NCBI GenBank assembly: GCA_021647805.1
Contig: JAKITZ010000070.1
Location: 1 to 10,397, forward strand
Source of the DNA: Robiginitomaculum sp.
GTDB taxonomy: Bacteria; Pseudomonadota; Alphaproteobacteria; Caulobacterales; Maricaulaceae
DNA: 10,397 bases
Reading direction: 5' to 3'
Part shown: positions 5,332 through 10,397 of the stretch, in pieces
How the letters are laid out: each line of letters starts with the position of its first letter
How positions within the stretch are numbered: position 1 is the stretch's first letter
The notes under the pieces: generated by a model
Told to the model about the DNA's origin: nothing
The model's database searches: none
The model's input: only the letters and a program-made list of their open reading frames with translations
Position numbers and translations under genes: made by a program

Positions 5332-7293
5332 ATGGCGAAAGCCACGACAAGCAAAACTGCACAAGAAGTTGCCGAATCCCCATTATTGGATTTATCCGAT
5401 GAGGCCGTGCAAAGAATGATAAAATTGGCTAAATCCAAGGGTTTTGTGACCATGGATGAGTTAAATAAAGTAATGCCATCAGCCGAAGTTTCGTCTGAAA
5501 AAATCGAAGACACTATGGCACAATTATCCGAAATGGGGATCAACCTTATTGAGGGCGAAGAGGCAGAAAGCAAAGCCATCGCCAGTAAAACCGGAACTGC
5601 GGTTCGCACAGGAAATACCAATGCCAATGCTGATAGAACCGATGATCCAGTACGGATGTATCTTCGTGAAATGGGGACGGTTGAACTATTGTCACGAGAG
5701 GGTGAAATAGCCATTGCCAAACGCATAGAAGCCGGGCGTGATACCATGATCCGCGGCCTTTGTGAAAGCGCACTTACCTTCGAAGCTATCATGGTTTGGC
5801 GTGAAGAATTAGCCGAAGGTAGAATATTATTACGTGACATTATTGACCTAGATACCACCTTTGCCTCCAAAAATGGCGCGGGCGAATCAGATGATGAAAC
5901 CTCTGGTGAAGTCACTTCTGAAGACGAACCGGAAGAAGAAGTCGAAGAAGAAGAGACAGAAGAAGAAAACGACGGTAGTAGCGGCACCAAAAATAAAAAA
6001 TTTAGCGAAGACGAAGATGAGGAAGCAACTCTATCTTTGGCGGCTATGGAGGCCGAGTTGCGCGAAGATGTGGTTAGCGAATTTGATGCAATTGCCTCCG
6101 AGTTCAAAACTTTTGGTAAATTACAAACAAAATTGTTTGATGCACAAACCAAGGGTAAGGAACTGACCGCACTTTCGCAGCGCAAATATGACGAAATTCA
6201 AACTTCAATCATCACCCGCCTAAAAGCTATGCATCTCAACAATAACAGAATTGAGGCGCTGGTTGACCAGTTATATACAATCAATCGGCAATTAGTTGGA
6301 ACTGAAGGCAGGTTAATCCGATTGGCTAATGGACATGGAGTTCCAAGAGGACAGTTTCTAAAAACCTATTTTGGTCACGAGCTGGATCCGGACTGGGTAA
6401 AGAATGTTATAGGCATTTCACCAGCATGGGCTAAATTCGTTGAACGCGAAAGCGACCAGATTGATGGGCTGCGCGAAGATGTATCCACTTTAGCGCGTGA
6501 TGCAGGGGTGACAATTGACGAGTTCAGACACATTGTCCGCACGGTACAAAAAGGCCAACGCGAAGCCAGACAAGCAAAAAAAGAAATGGTCGAAGCTAAT
6601 TTGCGCCTGGTAATATCTATCGCTAAAAAATATACTAATCGCGGCTTACAGTTTCTTGATCTCATTCAAGAGGGCAATATCGGCTTGATGAAAGCCGTTG
6701 ATAAATTTGAATATCGCCGTGGTTATAAATTTTCCACCTATGCTACATGGTGGATCCGTCAGGCCATCACCAGATCAATAGCCGACCAAGCACGTACTAT
6801 TCGTATTCCAGTACATATGATTGAAACTATTAACAAATTAGTTCGCACCAGCCGACAAATGTTACATGAAATTGGCCGCGAACCGACCCCGGAAGAACTG
6901 GCGGTCAAGCTTGCCATGCCGTTGGAAAAAGTTCGCAAAGTAATGAAAATTGCCAAAGAGCCTATTTCATTGGAGACACCGATTGGCGATGAAGAAGATA
7001 GCCAATTGGGAGATTTCATCGAAGACAGCAACGCAATATTGCCGGTCGATGCAGCAATTCAGTCCAATTTACGCGAAACCACCACCAGAGTTCTTTCCTC
7101 GCTTACACCGCGTGAAGAACGGGTATTACGGATGCGTTTTGGTATTGGCATGAACACCGATCATACATTAGAAGAAGTTGGTCAGCAATTTTCGGTAACT
7201 CGTGAACGTATTCGCCAGATCGAAGCCAAAGCTTTGCGCAAACTGAAACACCCAAGCCGCAGTCGCAAATTACGCAGTTTCTTGGACACCTAA
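5332..7293 (+). CDS. rpoD: RNA polymerase primary sigma factor (sigma-70)
   Basis: This is the housekeeping sigma factor that directs RNA polymerase to -10/-35 promoters. The 653 residues show region 1.1 (about 17-75), region 1.2 (DDPVRMYLREMG, 104-115), and a non-conserved segment with a very acidic stretch at about 183-231. Region 2 contains EANLRLVISIAKKYTNRGLQ (421-440), DLIQEGNIGLMKAVDKFEYR (443-462) and the -10 recognition and melting helix YKFSTYATWWIRQAITRSIA (465-484). Region 3 (about 490-570) includes the TPIGDEEDS loop (549-557). Region 4 has LTPREERVLRMRFGIG (591-606) and the -35 recognition helix EEVGQQFSVTRERIRQIEAK (614-633). The length and acidic insert are typical of proteobacterial RpoD. 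A weak GAAG precedes the ATG by about 8 bases. It follows dnaG, and ubiD starts 15 bases after its stop. Confidence 0.98.
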   Translation: MAKATTSKTAQEVAESPLLDLSDEAVQRMIKLAKSKGFVTMDELNKVMPSAEVSSEKIEDTMAQLSEMGINLIEGEEAESKAIASKTGTAVRTGNTNANADRTDDPVRMYLREMGTVELLSREGEIAIAKRIEAGRDTMIRGLCESALTFEAIMVWREELAEGRILLRDIIDLDTTFASKNGAGESDDETSGEVTSEDEPEEEVEEEETEEENDGSSGTKNKKFSEDEDEEATLSLAAMEAELREDVVSEFDAIASEFKTFGKLQTKLFDAQTKGKELTALSQRKYDEIQTSIITRLKAMHLNNNRIEALVDQLYTINRQLVGTEGRLIRLANGHGVPRGQFLKTYFGHELDPDWVKNVIGISPAWAKFVERESDQIDGLREDVSTLARDAGVTIDEFRHIVRTVQKGQREARQAKKEMVEANLRLVISIAKKYTNRGLQFLDLIQEGNIGLMKAVDKFEYRRGYKFSTYATWWIRQAITRSIADQARTIRIPVHMIETINKLVRTSRQMLHEIGREPTPEELAVKLAMPLEKVRKVMKIAKEPISLETPIGDEEDSQLGDFIEDSNAILPVDAAIQSNLRETTTRVLSSLTPREERVLRMRFGIGMNTDHTLEEVGQQFSVTRERIRQIEAKALRKLKHPSRSRKLRSFLDT

Positions 7294-7308
7294 AGGCAAA
7301 AGCTGTTT

Positions 7309-8811
7309 ATGGCTTATACTTCACTTCGTGATTATCTGGATCAGCTAGAGGCCGATGGATTACTGGTTCGGGTGGCTGAGCCAGTATCAACTAACCTTGA
7401 ACTAACAGAAATTGGCACCAGACTTATTGCTCAAGGTGGCCCGGCTGTATTATTCGAGAATGTCACTGATGAAAATGACGTAAAATCCGAAATTCCGGCA
7501 TTGATCAATTTATTCGGTACTGTTGAGCGTGTCGCCCGTGCGGTGACGTTAGGCGGAAAAACCCGTACGAGCGCCAAAGATTTGCGCGAAGTAGGTGAAT
7601 TATTGGCTTATTTGCGCCAACCAGAGCCGCCGAAAGGCATTGGTGAGGCCATTAAAATGGCACCATTGTTAAAAACAATATTGGCAATGCGGCCAAAAAC
7701 AGTTCGTAAAGCTCCATGCCAAGAAGTTGTATTAACCGGTAAAGACGCTGATTTGGATATTTTACCAATCCAGACCTGTTGGCCGGGTGAACCTGCGCCA
7801 CTGATCACTTGGCCATTGATCGTCACCCAAGGCCCCGGAGAAAGCCCGCAAGATAAACCAAATCTTGGCATTTACCGCATGCAAAAGCTTGGCAAGCACC
7901 AGACCTTAATGCGCTGGCTGGCACATCGTGGCGGCGCGCAACAATTTGCCCGCTGGAAACAGGCCAATCCGGGAAAACCAATGCCATTAGCCGCTGTAAT
8001 TGGCGCTGATCCCGGAACAATTTTGGCGGCTGTTACCCCAGTTCCTGATACTTTATCTGAATATCAGTTTGCCGGATTGCTTCGAGGTGCAAAGGTAGAG
8101 CTGGTAAATTGCAAAACCATACCCTTACAAGTACCAGCGCAAGCCGAAATTGTCATTGAGGGGTTCGTTGATCCAAAAGCCACGGCTCCTGAGGGGCCGT
8201 ATGGCGATCACACCGGTTATTATAATTCGGTCGAAGAGTTTCCGATATTTAATATCAGCGCAATAACCATGCGCAAAAAACCGATATATCTTACCACTTA
8301 TACCGGCAAACCACCTGATGAGCCTTCGGTTCTTGGTGAGGCATTAAATGAAGTATTTATTCCGCTTATAGCGCAACAATTTCCGGAAATTACTGATTTT
8401 TGGTTGCCGCCAGAGGCCTGTTCGTATCGAATTGCCGTTATCTCGATGAAAAAGGCCTATGCTGGTCATGCCAAACGATTGATGATGGGTGCTTGGTCAT
8501 ATTTGCGCCAGTTTACCTATACTAAATGGCTAATCGTGGTGTATGACGAGATTGATGCCCGTGATTGGAAACAAGTGATGTGGGCAATATCAACGCGCAT
8601 GGATCCAGTACGTGATTGCGTGGCGGTAGAAAACACCCCGATTGATTATCTTGATTTTGCCTCTCCGGTTTCCGGTCTTGGCTCTAAAATGGGGCTAGAT
8701 GCCACCAATAAATGGCCGGGTGAAACCAACCGCGAATGGGGCGAGGAAATAGCTATGGACGAACAAGTGATAGCTAATGTTACCGCCAAATGGGAAAAGC
8801 TGGGTTTATGA
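7309..8811 (+). CDS. ubiD: 4-hydroxy-3-polyprenylbenzoate decarboxylase (UbiD)
   Basis: UbiD removes the carboxyl group of 4-hydroxy-3-polyprenylbenzoate in ubiquinone synthesis, using the prenylated flavin made by UbiX and a divalent metal. The 500 residues match the usual length (about 490-500). Family marks are NLGIYRMQ (185-192, metal/cofactor region), AVIGADP (229-235), the acid-containing active-site motif APEGPYGDHTGYYN (293-306), TYTGKPPDEPSVLGEAL, a central PPEACSYR and SMKKAYAGHAKR, and the C-terminal GSKMGLDATNKWPGE. Related UbiD-family decarboxylases act on other aromatic acids, but overall similarity points to the ubiquinone enzyme. ubiX is not in the window. It lies 15 bases after rpoD with no terminator between, and its TGA overlaps the frmA start as ATGA. 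Confidence 0.95.
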   Translation: MAYTSLRDYLDQLEADGLLVRVAEPVSTNLELTEIGTRLIAQGGPAVLFENVTDENDVKSEIPALINLFGTVERVARAVTLGGKTRTSAKDLREVGELLAYLRQPEPPKGIGEAIKMAPLLKTILAMRPKTVRKAPCQEVVLTGKDADLDILPIQTCWPGEPAPLITWPLIVTQGPGESPQDKPNLGIYRMQKLGKHQTLMRWLAHRGGAQQFARWKQANPGKPMPLAAVIGADPGTILAAVTPVPDTLSEYQFAGLLRGAKVELVNCKTIPLQVPAQAEIVIEGFVDPKATAPEGPYGDHTGYYNSVEEFPIFNISAITMRKKPIYLTTYTGKPPDEPSVLGEALNEVFIPLIAQQFPEITDFWLPPEACSYRIAVISMKKAYAGHAKRLMMGAWSYLRQFTYTKWLIVVYDEIDARDWKQVMWAISTRMDPVRDCVAVENTPIDYLDFASPVSGLGSKMGLDATNKWPGETNREWGEEIAMDEQVIANVTAKWEKLGL

Positions 8812-9965
8812 AAACATTTGCTGCTATTGCCTTGGCTCCCGGTCAGCCACTGATCATTGATGAAGTTGATCTTGCGGCTCCAAAGGCCGGTGAGGTTTTG
8901 ATCGAAATTAAAGCCACTGGAATTTGTCATACCGATGCTTTTACCTTGTCGGGCAATGATCCCGAAGGCTTATTTCCGAGCGTTTTGGGACACGAAGGCG
9001 CGGGCATTGTCCTTGAATGCGGCGCAGGCGTTACTTCGGTTGTTCCCGGCGATCATGTGATCCCGCTTTATACGCCGGAGTGCCGACAGTGTGAATATTG
9101 CCTACATCCGAAAACCAATCTTTGTCAGGCAATACGCGCAACCCAAGGGCGCGGCATGATGCCGGACGGCACTTCGCGATTGTCTGATCAGGGCAAGCCA
9201 TTGTTTCATTATATGGGTTGTTCGACATTTGCCAATCATGCGGTAATGCCGGAGATAGCTTTGGCAAAAGTTCGCAAAGACGCACCGTTTGATAAAATTT
9301 GTTATATTGGTTGCGGCGTGACCACCGGTGTCGGCGTGGTGATGTTTGATGCCAAGGTCGAGCCGGGATCTACCGTAGTGGTGTTTGGGCTTGGCGGCAT
9401 TGGCCTAAATGTCATTCAAGGAGCCAAGCTGATCGGCGCCAAGCAAATTGTTGGTGTTGACATAAATGATGACAGAAAAGCCATCGCCAAACAATTCGGA
9501 ATGACTGATTTTGTTAATCCCAAGCGGATCAAGGGCGATCTGGTCGGGCATTTGGTCGAGTTAACTGGCGGCGGCGCTGATTATTCGTTTGAGTGCATTG
9601 GCAATGTCGATGTTATGCGTGATGCGCTGGAATGTTGTCACAAGGGCTGGGGTGAAAGCTATATCATTGGTGTGGCCGGAGCCGGTCAGGAAATAACAAC
9701 CAGACCATTTCAATTGGTAACGGGGCGAAGCTGGCGAGGAACGGCATTTGGTGGAGCCAGAGGGCGAACAGATGTTCCCAAAATTGTTGATTGGTATATG
9801 GACGGTAAAATCAATATTGATGAGATGATTACCCATACTATGCCGTTGGAGGAAATTAACATTGCTTTTGATTTAATGCATAAAGGTGAAAGTATCCGTA
9901 GTGTTGTACTTTATGATGATACTATTTCAATACAGAAGAGCTTAAAGAATGTTGCAAATGCTTAA
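8808..9965 (+). CDS. frmA: S-(hydroxymethyl)glutathione dehydrogenase / class III alcohol dehydrogenase
   Basis: FrmA oxidises S-(hydroxymethyl)glutathione, the adduct of formaldehyde and glutathione, to S-formylglutathione with NAD. It is a zinc medium-chain dehydrogenase of 385 residues. Catalytic zinc ligands are Cys40 (GICHTDA), His62 (GHEGAG) and Cys169 (GCGVTTG). The four structural-zinc cysteines are 92, 95, 98 and 106. The NAD site is GLGGIGL (194-200) with Asp218 in GVDIN. The start at 8808 is chosen because MKTFAAIA aligns with the family start and gives a 4-base ATGA overlap with ubiD; an ATG at 8790 would only add residues encoded inside ubiD. The family normally ends near GESIRSVVLY (360-369), and here 16 further residues follow. 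Base composition drops sharply from about 9780, inside the last 60 codons. fghA, the next step of the pathway, follows at once. Confidence 0.97.
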   Translation: MKTFAAIALAPGQPLIIDEVDLAAPKAGEVLIEIKATGICHTDAFTLSGNDPEGLFPSVLGHEGAGIVLECGAGVTSVVPGDHVIPLYTPECRQCEYCLHPKTNLCQAIRATQGRGMMPDGTSRLSDQGKPLFHYMGCSTFANHAVMPEIALAKVRKDAPFDKICYIGCGVTTGVGVVMFDAKVEPGSTVVVFGLGGIGLNVIQGAKLIGAKQIVGVDINDDRKAIAKQFGMTDFVNPKRIKGDLVGHLVELTGGGADYSFECIGNVDVMRDALECCHKGWGESYIIGVAGAGQEITTRPFQLVTGRSWRGTAFGGARGRTDVPKIVDWYMDGKINIDEMITHTMPLEEINIAFDLMHKGESIRSVVLYDDTISIQKSLKNVANA

Positions 9966-9975
9966 ACAAATAACA

Positions 9976-10397
9976 ATGGAAAATATAGAAGAAATTTCGA
10001 CACAAAAATGTTTTGAAGGTGTGCTTGGGTATTATCAACATCAAGCTAGCACAACTAATTGCGATATGAAGTTTACGGTTTTTATGCCAGAGCAATCATT
10101 AGAAAAGCCTGTACCTGTTTTATATTGGTTATCTGGTTTAACTTGCACAGAGGATAACTTTACGACCAAGGCAGGGGCTTATAAATTGGAGGCAGAGCTT
10201 GGTATTGCAATTGTTGCACCAGATACTTCACCTAGGGGCGATGATGTACCTGATGAAGATACTTGGTATTTTGGCTCTGGAGCAGGTTTTTACCTTGATG
10301 CAATTAAAGAACCTTGGTCTAAAAATTATAACATGTATAGCTATATTGTTGATGAATTACCTGTTTTGCTCAGTAATAATTTTGCCGTTGATTTGAC
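9976..10397 (+). CDS. fghA: S-formylglutathione hydrolase, 5' part (3' end beyond window)
   Basis: This enzyme hydrolyses S-formylglutathione to formate and glutathione, completing glutathione-dependent formaldehyde removal begun by FrmA. About 140 codons are present. They show the N-terminal half of the alpha/beta-hydrolase (esterase D type): VPVLYWLSGLTCTEDNF with the oxyanion-hole region, then APDTSPRG, GSGAGFYLDA and PWSKNYNMYSYIVDELP. The catalytic Ser elbow (GHSMGG type) lies past the window edge. The ATG at 9976 aligns best with family starts (MEN-IE). An in-frame ATG at 9958, overlapping the frmA end by 8 bases, is possible, and neither has a strong ribosome site. GC is about 38% in the counted lines, against about 52% in sampled lines of the frmA body, so this gene may have a different history from its upstream neighbours. 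The symbol frmB is used for the same enzyme in E. coli. Confidence 0.93.
   Translation, partial: MENIEEISTQKCFEGVLGYYQHQASTTNCDMKFTVFMPEQSLEKPVPVLYWLSGLTCTEDNFTTKAGAYKLEAELGIAIVAPDTSPRGDDVPDEDTWYFGSGAGFYLDAIKEPWSKNYNMYSYIVDELPVLLSNNFAVDL

Noticed and set aside
5310..6185. Long serine-rich open frame on the minus strand opposite rpoD
   Set aside because: It is antisense to a certain rpoD gene, and its serine runs are the complement of the acidic GAA-rich stretch.
8790..8807. Longer FrmA start at 8790
   Set aside because: It adds MGKAGF from DNA fully inside ubiD, while MKTFAAIA at 8808 fits the family start and gives the typical ATGA coupling.

Overview
The window looks like a chromosomal segment of an alphaproteobacterium with moderate GC content (about 45-50% in most genes by eye). 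The evidence is gene order and protein character. carA is divergent from yqeY, which is followed by dnaG and rpoD, an order typical of Alphaproteobacteria. DnaG starts in the alphaproteobacterial way, and the non-coding DNA carries interspersed palindromes of types I recall from alphaproteobacterial and other proteobacterial genomes. The exact taxon cannot be fixed from the sequence alone.

Layout. Positions 1-1143 (minus strand) hold nearly all of carA, with its C-terminal tip beyond the left edge. A 173-base divergent region follows, then yqeY (1317-1775, plus strand). Positions 1776-2431 are non-coding and unusually rich in repeats: several different stem-loop elements, a 42-bp direct repeat present twice, and a pair of REP-like elements in opposite orientation. 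Next is an AT-richer orphan gene (2432-3271) whose protein has the motif layout of a class III nucleotidyl cyclase catalytic domain. It sits between yqeY and dnaG and has no recognisable partner gene. After a short AT-rich spacer come dnaG (3420-5225), a 106-base leader with two stem-loops, and rpoD (5332-7293). Only 15 bases later ubiD begins (7309-8811). It overlaps frmA by 4 bases (8808-9965), and frmA is followed or overlapped by the 5' part of fghA (S-formylglutathione hydrolase), which leaves the window on the right.

How the genes work together. dnaG and rpoD are the macromolecular-synthesis pair (replication primase and housekeeping sigma factor). ubiD belongs to ubiquinone synthesis. 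frmA and fghA are the two consecutive steps of glutathione-dependent formaldehyde oxidation to formate. Tight spacing and lack of an obvious terminator suggest that rpoD, ubiD, frmA and fghA may share transcripts, which is an inference.

Most of the window is ordinary housekeeping DNA. The parts that deserve a second look are the orphan cyclase-like gene and the repeat mosaic beside it, the missing zinc ligands in DnaG, the stem-loops between dnaG and rpoD, and an abrupt drop in GC near position 9780, inside the 3' end of frmA, that continues through fghA.
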